A stretch of DNA of 64,000 nt, taken from contig JARFIW010000668.1 in the NCBI GenBank assembly GCA_036346225.1, positions 2,377,001 through 2,441,000 on the forward strand, given 5' to 3'. Below are positions 51,601 to 56,755 of this stretch, one piece after another (the first letter of the stretch is position 1; the number at the start of each line of letters is the position of its first letter). The translations under genes and the position numbers were made by a program. Source of the DNA: Platerodrilus igneus (taxonomy: Eukaryota > Arthropoda > Insecta > Coleoptera > Lycidae). Below the pieces are notes generated by a model that searched no databases, had not been told where the DNA came from, and saw only the letters and a program-made list of their open reading frames with translations.

Positions 51601-52613
51601 GAAGTTATATAAAATTCACCAATAAAATTAATCGGCTGATTTCACGTTAAGTTGGCTATCTAAAAAAAGTCGGTCCCAGGCCGTAACACAAATTGAAGGT
51701 AATCATTCTTTTAAACTTTAAAAATTTTTACTTAGTGTACTCAAACCAAATATTTTGAACAGCAATAAATCAAAGTCATCTTCAATTTGTGTCATAAATG
51801 TCAAACTTAACAATTTTTATTATTGTGACAACGATCCTAGGTCATGGATCGAAACGTAAATAAAGTAGATTTAAAAAACTATGAATGGTTTAATTCCCAA
51901 AGAAGATTAAGAAAAATATCAGATACAATTTTTAAATATTTCATTTATCTTACAAAAATTACTTACATCTTTCGATGGCTGAAAAATTAATCCATCTGGT
52001 TCATGAGATAAGGTCTTGGCAAATTTTTCTCCTAATAAATTAGCTGCTTGTGTTATATGCCAAAAATCTTTTTTCCTAATACTAAATGGCTCTGCTGACT
52101 TATTAATTAATCCATTTTCAATTGCAAAATTTCTGGGCCTAATAATTTCATTTTCTATACAAGATAATCTCGTAGGATAAAAAGGTGCATTTCCTACATC
52201 TTGTTTCTCAAATTTAATAATGTCGTAAGCTAAATATCGAGGTATACACATTCCATTAAATTTATCGATAACCATTTCCTGGAAAATAGATGTTATGTAC
52301 AAATAAATTTCACAACTGATGAACCTTACTCCATCAAGGAGCGTATCTTTTAATTGTCTTCTTTCCTTTCTATGTGGGAATGATAAACCTTTTACTTTAA
52401 ATATACAGTGATCTCGGTCAAAAAAATAAACTTCATCTTGTCCATCTATAAGCATCATGTACCTAAAATTTTCCATCAAACACTGTCTTTATACTTATTA
52501 GAATTTAATACCGTGTACCGTCAGCTTTCCAAGAAACACGATATGGTTTCATATGCAATAATTTCAAGTTATTTTTATCCATTGAAACAGGTTGTGAACC
52601 AGGAAAGGTCTTT
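5494..52613 (-). CDS. RNGTT: mRNA-capping enzyme, guanylyltransferase and OB-fold portion (partial, six exons)
   Basis: This metazoan enzyme adds GMP to the 5' diphosphate end of nascent RNA polymerase II transcripts in the nucleus. The coding exons seen are 52512-52613, 52330-52462, 51967-52278, 48378-48478, 5655-5845 and 5494-5606. They join in phase without a frameshift to about 316 residues. Visible family motifs in order are KADG (active-site lysine that carries GMP), [29 protein letters not shown] and RTDKSFPNA, ending in ELMPPPKTS and a stop. Order, spacing and C terminus match the animal bifunctional enzyme. The N-terminal RNA triphosphatase domain was not found. The fourth intron is about 42.5 kb and the third is filled by a Penelope palindrome. 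The exons look intact and under constraint, so the gene is probably active. Confidence 0.95.
5655..5845 (-). CDS. RNGTT: Capping enzyme exon, OB-fold domain
   Basis: It reads [20 protein letters not shown], then [17 protein letters not shown] and [14 protein letters not shown]. The RTDKSFPNA segment is motif VI of the OB fold, which closes on the nucleotidyltransferase domain. The acceptor is TTTATAG and the donor GTAATT. The leading base completes a glycine codon begun in the exon at 48378-48478, which supports splicing across the giant intron. Confidence 0.94.
6130..8195 (+). pseudogene. Jockey-like LINE reverse transcriptase, 5' truncated and split by an LTR
   Basis: Two parts of one LINE lie at about 6130-6840 and 7554-8195. 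The first reads [18 protein letters not shown], then after a frameshift [30 protein letters not shown] and [11 protein letters not shown], which contains the catalytic YADD. The second reads [17 protein letters not shown] and [13 protein letters not shown], the region downstream of the catalytic core. Removing the insert at 6841-7549 and one copy of ATGT joins the two frames directly (KHSSDV to TAIKAL). The element ends in a TTTTTAAATAAATAAATAAG tail. It lacks ORF1, the endonuclease and the start of the RT domain. The Jockey assignment is from motif style and is moderate. Confidence 0.85.
6841..7549 (+). mobile_element. Solo LTR (TGTTACG family) inserted in the Jockey-like LINE
   Basis: This 709-bp block starts TGTTACGTGCCG and ends GGGGATATAATA. 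It is flanked by ATGT on both sides (6837-6840 and 7550-7553), a 4-bp target duplication. It matches the LTRs of the element at 15301-21519 along its length. Inside it, a CCCGAGAAAGA-type motif is repeated three times (about 7186-7275), a small expansion not seen in the other copies. No internal region is present, so it is a solo LTR left by recombination. Confidence 0.9.
8230..9110 (-). other. Possible degraded LINE ORF1 (gag-like), weak
   Basis: The plus strand is strikingly rich in G and T and the minus strand reads as a fairly open frame, with a segment [17 protein letters not shown]. The pattern of polar, proline- and threonine-rich sequence followed by a helical end resembles the C-terminal part of Jockey-type ORF1 proteins. 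I could not place zinc knuckles with confidence. Plus-strand frames here are likely shadows. Confidence 0.25.
9111..10236. other. No recognisable feature
   Basis: AT-rich sequence with only short, unconvincing open frames. No repeat, RNA gene or exon was recognised. Confidence 0.5.
10237..11600. repeat. 57-bp tandem satellite array
   Basis: About two dozen head-to-tail units share the landmarks GTCGATCGGATCAAG, ATCACTTCGCCCTAGTAGAC and GTCGAAATCACTTCGGGGA. ATCACTTCG occurs twice per unit, about 29 bases apart, so the unit looks like two diverged half-units. Units alternate between a long form with ACTTTGTCG and a short form with ACTGTCG, hinting at a higher-order pattern. Left-hand units (to about 10560) are the most diverged. 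As 57 is divisible by three, the array makes open frames on both strands that should not be read as genes. Confidence 0.95.
11620..12880. other. No recognisable gene; weak internal similarity
   Basis: AT-rich sequence. A block GGAATAATTAACTTG and its surroundings (about 12480-12540) is echoed near 12825-12880, suggesting old duplication. Nothing coding was recognised. Confidence 0.4.
12890..13640 (-). repeat. Repeat with tRNA-like segment, copy 1
   Basis: This block is repeated, diverged but collinear, at 13760-14500. Shared landmarks include an ATCGAACC(A)CCG-like segment, CGTTGGTTGTATACTTG and an AACTCGAT...CTCTC block near the right end. On the minus strand the first segment has the GGTTCGATNCC pattern of an internal Pol III B box, better kept in copy 2. 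It may be an old tRNA-derived SINE or a segmental duplication. Confidence 0.5.
13760..14500 (-). repeat. Repeat with tRNA-like segment, copy 2
   Basis: This is the second copy of the preceding repeat, about 860 bases away in the same orientation. At about 13827-13890 the minus strand contains TATCGCAAGG and then GGTTCGATGCC, at roughly tRNA spacing. The right end (GTCGGCTCTGTCGCAC) matches copy 1 near 13550. A 115-residue plus-strand frame at 14429-14776 shows no known domain. Confidence 0.5.
15301..16535 (+). repeat. 5' LTR, interrupted by a second LTR copy
   Basis: The LTR runs 15301-15698 and 16322-16535 around a nested insert. Its sequence agrees closely with the 3' LTR at 20893-21519, including the CGTGCGCGTATTTC block and the GACAAATTTGAATTTGC block that distinguish this pair from the nested copy. 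It ends GGGGCTATAATA. Confidence 0.92.
15699..16317 (+). mobile_element. Solo LTR nested inside a 5' LTR of the same family
   Basis: This 619-bp copy begins TGTTACGTGCCG and ends GGGGCTATAATA. It is flanked by GCCC (15695-15698 and 16318-16321). Without it the host LTR reads CAACGCCCGAGAAAGATCAG, as in the 3' LTR (CGACGCCCGAGAAAG). The insertion is therefore exact and later than the host element. Confidence 0.93.
16537..16553 (+). other. Possible primer-binding site
   Basis: Just after the 5' LTR, TGACGCATCCAACGTGG resembles the tRNA-Lys primer-binding pattern TGGCGCCCAACGTGG with two extra bases and changes. No clear polypurine tract precedes the 3' LTR. Confidence 0.3.
19428..19728 (-). 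mobile_element. tRNA-derived SINE, copy 1
   Basis: The 301-bp block is flanked by a perfect 14-bp duplication, GGTTTTCACAGACA (19414-19427 and 19729-19742). On the minus strand the head carries an A-box-like TGGATCAATGTAG and a B box GGTTCGAATCC at tRNA spacing. The body contains CACGCACGTTAAAGATCC and ends AAATGTAA. The copy at 41801-42094 matches it along its whole length. Transcription by RNA polymerase III from the internal boxes is inferred. Its partner LINE is not evident. Confidence 0.9.
20038..20245. repeat. Degenerate tandem repeat of about 50 bp
   Basis: Variants of ATCTTTATCTTATCTATTAT with a following GATAATAACTT segment recur about four times. Confidence 0.6.
20893..21519 (+). 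repeat. 3' LTR
   Basis: This is the intact 627-bp partner of the 5' LTR at 15301. It starts TGTTACGTGCC and ends GGCAATAATA, and is followed by the ACCT duplication and the continuing piggyBac frame. Confidence 0.93.
22480..22612 (+). pseudogene. Mariner-like transposase fragment
   Basis: Translation gives [19 protein letters not shown] and then [21 protein letters not shown] with its aspartate, followed by a REYL helix, is the second catalytic block of IS630/Tc1/mariner transposases; the intact analogue at 59.2 kb reads EHDGGPPHYTRGVRQFL. Flanking parts of the protein were not found. The element's right end may be the ACCACCCTGTATA at about 28157-28169, beyond the LINE unit. Confidence 0.6.
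22744..22925. other. Short GC-richer tract with GTCCGTCT repeats
   Basis: A GAACTTCGTTC dyad is followed by repeated CTGTCCGT units, then CGGGCCACGGGGACGCCGAG. It stands out from its AT-rich surroundings and resembles repeat DNA of unknown type. No coding potential was seen. Confidence 0.3.
23378..24429 (-). repeat. LINE 3' ends and paired spacer repeats
   Basis: The region holds a diverged LINE 3' end (23378-23870), a spacer (about 23890-24060), a short LINE 3' end (about 24085-24200) and a second spacer (about 24215-24380). The two spacers share GTAAGCAGCCTGTGGCT or its near-copy AAGCAACCTGTGGCTACC and a CCCAACACTTA block, so they are direct repeats of about 135 bp. They lie between successive 3' ends of the same LINE family. 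Confidence 0.75.
24430..27399 (-). pseudogene. RTE-like LINE polyprotein: APE endonuclease and reverse transcriptase
   Basis: The endonuclease part (26794-27399) reads [26 protein letters not shown] and [12 protein letters not shown], the conserved blocks of AP-endonuclease-like LINE nucleases. The RT part (24854-25867) reads [43 protein letters not shown] and [12 protein letters not shown], including the catalytic FADD. The C-terminal part (to about 24430) reads [43 protein letters not shown] and RRGRPRLDY. At least three frame breaks and a stop separate the parts, so the copy is not intact as read, although catalytic motifs are preserved. Length of about 3.3 kb fits the RTE clade. Clade assignment is inferred from motifs. 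Confidence 0.88.
28145..28170. other. Possible mariner-like terminal end
   Basis: GTGACCACCCTGTATA has the form of an inverted-repeat end of Tc1/mariner-type elements (TATACAGGGTG on the other strand), like the intact element ending at 60144. No left partner was found. Confidence 0.4.
28171..28310 (+). mobile_element. RTE-like LINE, short 3'-terminal fragment
   Basis: The segment matches the LINE 3' end, with TTAGCTCAGAATAGGAAAC, a GGTACGTGTCTAACCAGTT block and a terminal GAAAACCTAATGATGA. It is severely 5' truncated. Confidence 0.7.
28311..29196. other. No recognisable feature
   Basis: AT-rich intronic sequence without a gene, repeat family or RNA that I recognise. Confidence 0.5.
29197..29220. 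repeat. (TA)n tract
   Basis: Simple AT dinucleotide repeat that borders the gypsy-like element on its left side. Confidence 0.95.
29221..31478 (-). repeat. Left LTR (3' LTR of the minus-strand element)
   Basis: The LTR starts TACTCATATTTAG on the minus strand and ends CACAGCA. The end sequence TGCTGTGAAACCTCC occurs twice, at 29221 and 29300, with a primer-site-like TTGGGCGTCAAATTT between, so the LTR has absorbed part of an ancestral leader. Confidence 0.94.
31479..31490 (-). other. Polypurine tract
   Basis: The minus strand reads ATAGGGGGAAAA immediately before the 3' LTR, the expected position of the plus-strand primer in reverse transcription. Confidence 0.8.
31491..32430 (-). other. 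Low-complexity purine-rich internal segment
   Basis: From about 31560 to 31930 the minus strand is strongly purine-rich with GGATAGG and GAGTAGG variants. Short reading frames follow the protease (for example [12 protein letters not shown]) but no pol domain is recognisable where RT and integrase would be expected. Confidence 0.6.
32437..32800 (-). pseudogene. Retroelement aspartic protease (frame-broken)
   Basis: The minus strand reads [17 protein letters not shown], where DTG is the catalytic triad of retroviral-type proteases, then after a short frame break [32 protein letters not shown] and [11 protein letters not shown]. The ILGVDC(M)MK segment matches the hydrophobic ILG-D motif near the end of this fold. 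The enzyme would mature the gag product. The frame break falls near a run and may be a sequence error. Confidence 0.88.
33079..34398 (-). pseudogene. Gag-like structural region (frame-broken)
   Basis: The likely start is the ATG at 34396-34398 ([15 protein letters not shown]), about 150 bases after the 5' LTR. A coiled-coil-like section rich in EESNR and DESNR repeats follows, then [20 protein letters not shown] (33566-33757), a capsid-like segment, and an arginine-rich end with [19 protein letters not shown]. No zinc knuckle was seen. Several frame changes interrupt it, mostly close to homopolymers. The protein would package the element's RNA. Family-level assignment is by position and style rather than a diagnostic motif. 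Confidence 0.7.
34515..34544 (-). other. Primer-binding site region
   Basis: Directly after the 5' LTR the minus strand reads AAATTTGGCGACCCAAAAGT. TGGCGACC is a common tRNA 3'-end complement in Ty3/gypsy elements; the tRNA cannot be named with confidence. Confidence 0.6.
34545..36798 (-). repeat. Right LTR (5' LTR of the minus-strand element)
   Basis: Near-identical to 29221-31478. The differences I found are about 14 one-base run-length changes (for example CACCCCCGA versus CACCCCGA) and two substitutions. It carries the same duplicated TGCTGTGAAACCTCC end. Confidence 0.94.
36799..36847. repeat. (TA)n tract
   Basis: AT dinucleotide repeat between the gypsy-like LTR and the following repeat X. 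Confidence 0.95.
36849..37463 (+). repeat. Repeat X, copy 1 (Penelope-associated)
   Basis: Begins TTTTTATTGCGGGTTTTAGG and continues through AACTGCCTAAATTTTCGG to (CA)n and (TA)n tracts. The same sequence recurs inverted at about 44950-45600, direct at 56905-57240 and inverted at 57245-57825. No coding sequence; it probably is a terminal or untranslated part of a Penelope-like element. Confidence 0.85.
37904..38562 (-). pseudogene. Penelope 2 left arm: RT C-terminus plus GIY-YIG endonuclease
   Basis: An uninterrupted frame of about 220 codons reads [20 protein letters not shown], the conserved end of Penelope reverse transcriptases, and then [20 protein letters not shown] with [12 protein letters not shown]. 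The pair VYQI/LYIG with a downstream arginine is the GIY-YIG nuclease signature, which nicks target DNA for retrotransposition. The RT palm is absent, so it is a 5'-truncated copy. Confidence 0.88.
38563..39570 (+). pseudogene. Penelope 2 right arm: RT palm and GIY-YIG endonuclease
   Basis: The frame reads [20 protein letters not shown], then [14 protein letters not shown] with the catalytic VDD, then SIPFLDTLL and [16 protein letters not shown]. These are palm and thumb blocks of Penelope RTs. After about 39217 the frame breaks, but the nuclease region [16 protein letters not shown] continues in another frame to about 39570. The missing fingers region means it is 5' truncated. Confidence 0.88.
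41801..42094 (-). mobile_element. tRNA-derived SINE, copy 2
   Basis: Flanked by a perfect 11-bp duplication TACGAAACTCC (41790-41800 and 42095-42105). The minus-strand head carries an A box TGACATAGTTGGTATGCG and a B box GGTTTGAATCC at tRNA spacing. The body and AAATGTAA tail match the copy at 19428-19728. It post-dates the inverted repeat around it. Confidence 0.92.
43981..44008. repeat. (CA)n microsatellite
   Basis: About 14 CA units in the right part of the large inverted repeat. Confidence 0.95.
44694..45637 (-). repeat. Repeat X, copy 2, with flanking microsatellites
   Basis: Reverse complement of 36849-37640, including the (TA)n tracts at 44694-44738, 44915-44944 and 45599-45637, a (GT)n tract and the unique TTTACATGTATATG and GCATGTTATATTG landmarks. 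It closes an outer inverted pair around 36.8-45.6 kb. Confidence 0.88.
45800..47932 (-). mobile_element. piggyBac element 2
   Basis: The right end (5' on the minus strand) reads TTAA followed by CCCGGTATTTGTCGC, with TTAA at 47933-47936; this is the classic piggyBac end and target. A GAGCAAAATGCTC dyad lies just inside it. No matching left end with TTAA was found before the (TA)n tract at 45599-45637, so that end is probably truncated. Confidence 0.85.
45843..47585 (-). pseudogene. piggyBac transposase (frame-broken)
   Basis: Read on the minus strand it starts [15 protein letters not shown] with an acidic serine-rich stretch ([18 protein letters not shown]), then [20 protein letters not shown] and [20 protein letters not shown]. 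Next come [20 protein letters not shown] and [19 protein letters not shown] with the first catalytic aspartate, [16 protein letters not shown] with the second and [14 protein letters not shown] with the third. A final segment reads [15 protein letters not shown]. No C-terminal cysteine-rich domain was recognised, and the end is [13 protein letters not shown]. The three catalytic residues are present, but several frame breaks and one internal stop prevent reading it as a single protein. It differs clearly from the 14.8 kb copy, so it is another piggyBac family. Confidence 0.92.
47937..48377. other. Intron end next to capping-enzyme exon, no feature
   Basis: Unremarkable AT-rich sequence between the piggyBac end and the exon at 48378-48478. 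Confidence 0.5.
48378..48478 (-). CDS. RNGTT: Capping enzyme exon carrying the KWKPP motif
   Basis: It reads [20 protein letters not shown] and then [14 protein letters not shown]. The LKWKPP segment contains the conserved lysines of nucleotidyltransferase motif V. The acceptor is ATTTTAG and the donor GTAAGA; the exon leaves in phase 2, which matches the single leading base of the exon 42.5 kb away. This exon is too short to appear as a normal open frame. Confidence 0.92.
49586..50300 (-). pseudogene. Penelope 1 left arm: RT end and GIY-YIG endonuclease
   Basis: Minus-strand frames read [20 protein letters not shown] and then [20 protein letters not shown] with [13 protein letters not shown], followed after a frame break by [30 protein letters not shown] with R and EH downstream is the GIY-YIG nuclease of Penelope-like elements. 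The RT palm is missing. Confidence 0.88.
50370..51130 (+). pseudogene. Penelope 1 right arm: RT end and GIY-YIG endonuclease
   Basis: The plus-strand frame reads [20 protein letters not shown], the conserved end of Penelope RTs, then [21 protein letters not shown] stop follows IQS, and the nuclease continues as [20 protein letters not shown] in the same frame after two stops. It is the inverted twin of the left arm and extends slightly further toward the RT. Confidence 0.88.
51967..52278 (-). CDS. RNGTT: Capping enzyme exon, nucleotidyltransferase core
   Basis: This 104-codon exon starts EMVIDKFNG and ends at [10 protein letters not shown], where DGLIFQP is a conserved active-site motif of the family. 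The acceptor is TTTCCAG and the donor is a strong GTAAGT at 51961-51966. The Penelope palindrome starts only about 40 bases beyond that donor. Confidence 0.95.
52330..52462 (-). CDS. RNGTT: Capping enzyme exon, nucleotidyltransferase domain
   Basis: It begins by completing the arginine codon of KADGTR and reads [17 protein letters not shown], then ends in DTLLDG. The acceptor is ATTTTAG and the donor GTAAGG. The following 51-bp intron (52279-52329) is a multiple of three with no stop in frame, so its retention would add 17 residues rather than end translation. Confidence 0.94.
52512..52613 (-). CDS. RNGTT: Capping enzyme exon with KADG active-site motif
   Basis: Translation includes [14 protein letters not shown] and VSWKADGT, the start of the nucleotidyltransferase domain; the lysine of KADG forms the covalent GMP intermediate in this family. 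The acceptor is ATTTTAG, one base before a split codon, and the donor is GTATTA. The intron that follows is 49 bp (52463-52511) and contains an early in-frame stop. The next upstream exon was not identified. Confidence 0.93.
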
Positions 52614-52619
52614 CTAAAA

Positions 52620-54520
52620 TATTAGTTTCGTTAATAACAGAAAAACATATTGACGATGTCCTCAAATTATAACATCATATTCTGATAGTATAAAAATGAC
52701 AAATAATTGTTCTTAATGCTATTATAAAAAACTATAAGCACTTCCAAAGTAGACATTAGAATTTTTCTACTAAGTTTTAAAAACTGTAAATGTACTTTTA
52801 ATACATTAAGTTCTCAGTTCATTTTATTTCAATATTTTGGCCAATTCTTAAAAGTTTCAAAAATTCTAAGAAATCCTAAATGTCATTGATTAAAAGGGAG
52901 GGGGTTTAAAGGTACTTAATTCTGTTTGGTTATACAGTAGAATTCAAAATTAAACAATCATAATATTAGGTGCAGTTCCTTTAACATTAGGGTAGGCACT
53001 GCTGTGTAAATATAGTAGTTGCCGCATATATAAATTACGCGGAACTACATAATTACATTTCTGTAATTGGAGGGACGACCAATTTTTTTTCTTTTCTGAC
53101 ACCCTAAGAGCGTTTTCACTTAGTGGTACTATTTCTGTAACACATTATCATCTCACCCTTAAGATAACGCTTTTTTCTTTTCTGGTTGATCATAATACTT
53201 GTTACTCACCATCGTGTTCATCTGTCCCGGAAGGAATGGGTAGAACTTCCTCCGATAATCAGCTGGGCACAACAGTGCTCTTGTTTAAGCTGATCTATGC
53301 TTCTTTTCTTTGCATTAAAATCATAGAATGTCAGGGGAAGAAATAAAACCAGTAGCATTAGTGCCATATCGTAGGGCATTCTTAATCTTAACAAGTTTAA
53401 CTGCACAACTAAGCACCCTCATAAATATTTAAAACTGTTACGCTCACTGTTACGCTCACTAACATCCAACTTCACTGATGCTGCTCATCTTTCTCAGTAT
53501 AATTATTTGATAAATGGCATGAACTTTGTTACGTACAGTTCCTGCATTTAAATATTTCTGTCCTTACTTGATTAAATTTCACATTCCGGACTCTATTCAC
53601 AGGCATTTGAGTATATATTAACGGTTTCAACTGATTTTTCAATTTAAACAGTTAATATTTAATTACTTCAAATTACATTAAATATAACAAGGTACTCTAT
53701 TGTGATGTAGCGTTAAAATGTGGTGTTCTACTACCAGCGATGCTCGCTTTCCTAAATTTACCATAAGTTTATATAAGTGTTTCATCAAGGTTATTTTCAA
53801 TCACAAATTCCAATTCATTACAACGTCTAGTTCGCTTATCTCTACACCTTACTTAACATAAAATATTAATCGGTTTATGGTACGTTTCTATAGTTCCAAT
53901 GCAAGAAGTTAGGCAAATCATTCTACACGTCGTTCATAATTTCCAAGAGGTTTGTTGTCTATATTTCTTATCTTGTATTTAGAGACAGTGACGTATATTC
54001 ATTGTAGTTAAAAAATACTACAACCGGTTGCCATTATTGGTCATAGTTTCGTTTGTTAAAATAATATAATAGGTTTTGATGTACGAGTTTATCAGAGGAC
54101 TTTCCAAGACAAGTGCAATGCAGTTAGTTTTTCTGGTTCTCTGATTGACAGATGGACGTTTTAAGAAAAAATATTATTCACGTGATTTGATTATCTACAC
54201 ATGGATGTTTTCAAGAGAAGTTACGATTTGAATGGATTCATTATTATTATACCGGCTTTCCTTGCTTAAACAAAATAGAATTGCTTTCTTAAAAATGAGT
54301 GTTGTTTTGAAGTCCTATTATGGGATATAGTGTTGTAGTTCGCTCTAAGTTTCCTAATGTTACGATTCGAGTAATTATTGTCTGACTGTTATTTTAGGTG
54401 ATACAAGTAATACAGTATACACTATTACAAATATAAAAAAACTTTGTCGTACTTTTTAAAGTGAAGATCCATAGTATGCACTGTCACGTAAAAAATTATG
54501 AAATGCTTTTAATGATATTC
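52620..54520. other. No recognisable feature; possible upstream intron of the capping enzyme
   Basis: I looked for the next upstream capping-enzyme exon, which should end in phase 2, and did not find it. A frame at 53218-53406 (minus) followed by a GTGAGT donor-like site does not resemble the triphosphatase domain. Confidence 0.4.
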
Positions 54521-54553
<33 letters not shown>

Positions 54554-55174
54554 ATGCTAAAATAATAGGGTAGTTTAGGGGTAGGTTAAGTCATGGGGGT
54601 TGTAGAATAAATGTAAACAACTTCCACTTTAAAAAAAGCACATTATTCCAGAAATCATAATAGTAAAACGGTCACCCTAATATTGTTAATTGAGAGGACA
54701 CTGTATATAAAATACACGGGATTAAATGCATGAGAACATAAAGATGTCTAAGTGTAGTTCACAAGTAAAGATAAGATTTTAAAAACGCAACAAATTGGCA
54801 TTACAAATATTTAACAATTGCATCGAAAATATCATCGTACACGCATTCTAAATAATTCATTATTAGAAAATCGTTACGTGACTGAAAGAACACACATTTG
54901 TTCAAAAATCCAATATTCTGTAGAAATAAACAAGCACCAGGCAATTCAATTTAGACAAAAAAATTTAACAAACATCCGAATACGTGAGTTAATAAAAGTC
55001 AAAAGTTGGAAATTCGCGAATAATACCACAATATGCGAGATGCATATGTGACAGACAAGGCATGCATTGAAAGATTTAAACTAAATAATTGGTGAAAATT
55101 CCAAGGTATGCGAGATAAGGTAGAAATATCGCCCTAGAACGTCAACAAGTTAAGGAAATCAATTGGAGCTAGGG

Positions 55175-55176
<2 letters not shown>

Positions 55177-55213
<37 letters not shown>
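55177..55213. repeat. (TA)n tract
   Basis: AT dinucleotide repeat within 54.5-56.2 kb. Confidence 0.95.
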
Positions 55214-55216
<3 letters not shown>

Positions 55217-55374
55217 AGTGACGAAGCGACAGGTTAGTCTATATTCAAACTGAGCTACGACTATGTTCAAAGGTGTGAAAAGCTTACGTAACCAGTGAAG
55301 TATAAACCAAAATAAATCAGAATTAAAAGTGCGAGAATTTGTGCAACGAAAATAAGCCAATCTATAAATAGACG

Positions 55375-55600
55375 GTTTTTAATTCCGACATTTAATTTGG
55401 ATTTTAATTCAGACATGTAATTTGGATTTTAATTTCGACTCTTAATCTTGGATTTTAATTCGACTCTAATTTGGACTGTAATTTGAGACATATTTGATTG
55501 AGATAGCTTTAATTTGGGATATTTAAGACGACTTTAATTTGGGACTTCTAACTTTGAACATACTCTAATTTTGGAGATAATTTTAAAAATGAAAGTATTC
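55375..55600. repeat. Degenerate tandem repeat of roughly 30 bp
   Basis: Variants of TTTAATTTGGATTTTAATTC and of GACTCTAATTTGG recur about seven times with varied spacing. Confidence 0.6.
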
Positions 55601-56236
55601 TAATTTAGATATATTCCGACTTGGTTCGATTTTAATTGGAATCGATTTATGGGAGGCGATTCTTATATGGGGCTGGCATATCAGTAAGCAAACCGAACAC
55701 AAAGGGGATGCCAATCACAGACAAGAATAGAACTACAGAACCCATTCCAGATTAGCAATCTTAATACACTTTATTATTGAAAACTGTTTTGATTTAATAT
55801 TTGTCACATTGTATATTTGTAAAGAGTCATCAAAAAGGGTCACTTAAAGATTTATGTAACGTTTGAAAGTCCCTGAATAAATTAAAATATATTTTTGCTG
55901 GCTTTCAGAAAAACATAAATCTGGTATATGTAGATATTCTGTACAAAAAGGAAAATTTTGAGTGTTGTAAATATTATCAATTATTTTATTGTGTATTATA
56001 GAATTGCTTTATTTGATTCAATAAGATCTATTCAGTAAGCTAGTCGGGGTAAAAATCCTAATTTAACATTTCATAACATTAGGGCTCAAAATAACAATAA
56101 GAAAATCATAGCAAATTTATGACACCCATCATAGGGGCTCATTAATCCTAAAATCGAGAATCACAGCAATATTTATGACGGCCCAACGCTGGGGTATGAT
56201 TGTTTAGGAAAAACTTAAACTACCCTATTATCATAG

Positions 56237-56238
<2 letters not shown>

Positions 56239-56284
<46 letters not shown>
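56239..56284. repeat. (TA)n tract
   Basis: AT repeat that forms the left border of the hammerhead palindrome. Confidence 0.95.
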
Positions 56285-56457
56285 GTAAAAAGACAAGTTA
56301 TTTGCAGTCCGCAATAAGAAATAGTATATAAAGTAAGATGTATCTGTAAACAAACTCTTATGAAAATAATAAGAGCTATTGACAAATACAAATCGGGCTG
56401 GTAGTTATATAGCCATTAATAAAACATTAGCTTTATTACTTCACAGGGGAGGAAACA

Positions 56458-56502
56458 TCCACTGACCAATGGTTTCGGCTTGTTAAGCCTCATCAGAGTG
56501 AA
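56458..56502 (-). ncRNA. Hammerhead ribozyme, type I (left copy)
   Basis: On the minus strand: stem I TTCACT, core CTGATGA, stem II GGCTT-AAC-AAGCC (five Watson-Crick pairs), core GAA, stem III ACC-ATT-GGT, cleavage base C, and stem I partner AGTGGA. All invariant core positions are as in the consensus, including the A-U pair next to the cleavage site. The short 3-bp stem III and open stem I match hammerheads described in Penelope-like elements. The predicted activity is self-cleavage of the transcript after the C. Confidence 0.88.
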
Positions 56503-56710
56503 ATAGTTCCCAAGAACCCTATGAAGTAATCGAAGCTATTATAATGAAATAATTTCGAAACAATTACTGTACTATGGCAAAAGTAAGTAAAACCGCCATC
56601 AGGTGATAAAACACCAACACTACTAAAGTGTGGAAGTACAGAATTGAACCGAAACTACATAATAAATTTTATAGATGACTATATAAGTACGTCTGGCCTT
56701 TGGGAACTAT

Positions 56711-56755
56711 TTCACTCTGATGAGGCTTAACAAGCTGAAACCATTGGTCAGTGGA
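56711..56755 (+). ncRNA. Hammerhead ribozyme, type I (right copy)
   Basis: Same architecture on the plus strand: TTCACT, CTGATGA (56717-56723), stem II GGCTT-AAC-AAGCT with one G-U pair, GAA, stem III ACC-ATT-GGT, cleavage after C at 56749, then AGTGGA. The G-U pair next to the core might lower activity compared with the left copy. Confidence 0.87.

Larger units (their letters stand above)
48813..51911. mobile_element. Penelope-like element 1, 3.1 kb head-to-head palindrome
   Basis: Two inverted copies meet near 50366: the left runs on the minus strand and the right on the plus strand, with arms of about 1.5 kb. AAAAATATCAGA flanks the unit (48801-48812 and 51912-51923), a 12-bp target duplication, so it arrived as one insertion. 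The left arm has an additional tail of about 48 bp (CTTGTAAATACTCCCTGTAT). Outer ends contain the hairpin CGATCC...GGATCGAAACG, which is conserved in the copy at 63262-64000. It nearly fills the capping-enzyme intron 48479-51966. Confidence 0.93.
54552..56240. mobile_element. Possible element with short terminal inverted repeats
   Basis: AATAATAGGGTAGTTTA near the left end (54561-54577) recurs inverted near the right end (about 56212-56230), with similar flanking bases, and each end directly abuts a (TA)n tract. The 1.7 kb interior has no transposase that I recognise. It could be a non-autonomous DNA element or a chance result of older insertions. Confidence 0.4.

Noticed and set aside
51830..51880. 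Second hammerhead-like motif at the Penelope 1 ends (hairpin CGATCC...GGATCGAAAC)
   Set aside because: The hairpin and GAAAC fit, and it is conserved in three copies, but the box before it reads TGACAAC instead of CTGANGA and stem I does not pair, so it does not meet the ribozyme core. It could still be a decayed ribozyme.
53218..53406. Minus-strand frame with a GTGAGT donor as a possible upstream capping-enzyme exon
   Set aside because: Translation does not resemble the triphosphatase or linker region, and the reading phase cannot be matched to the next exon.
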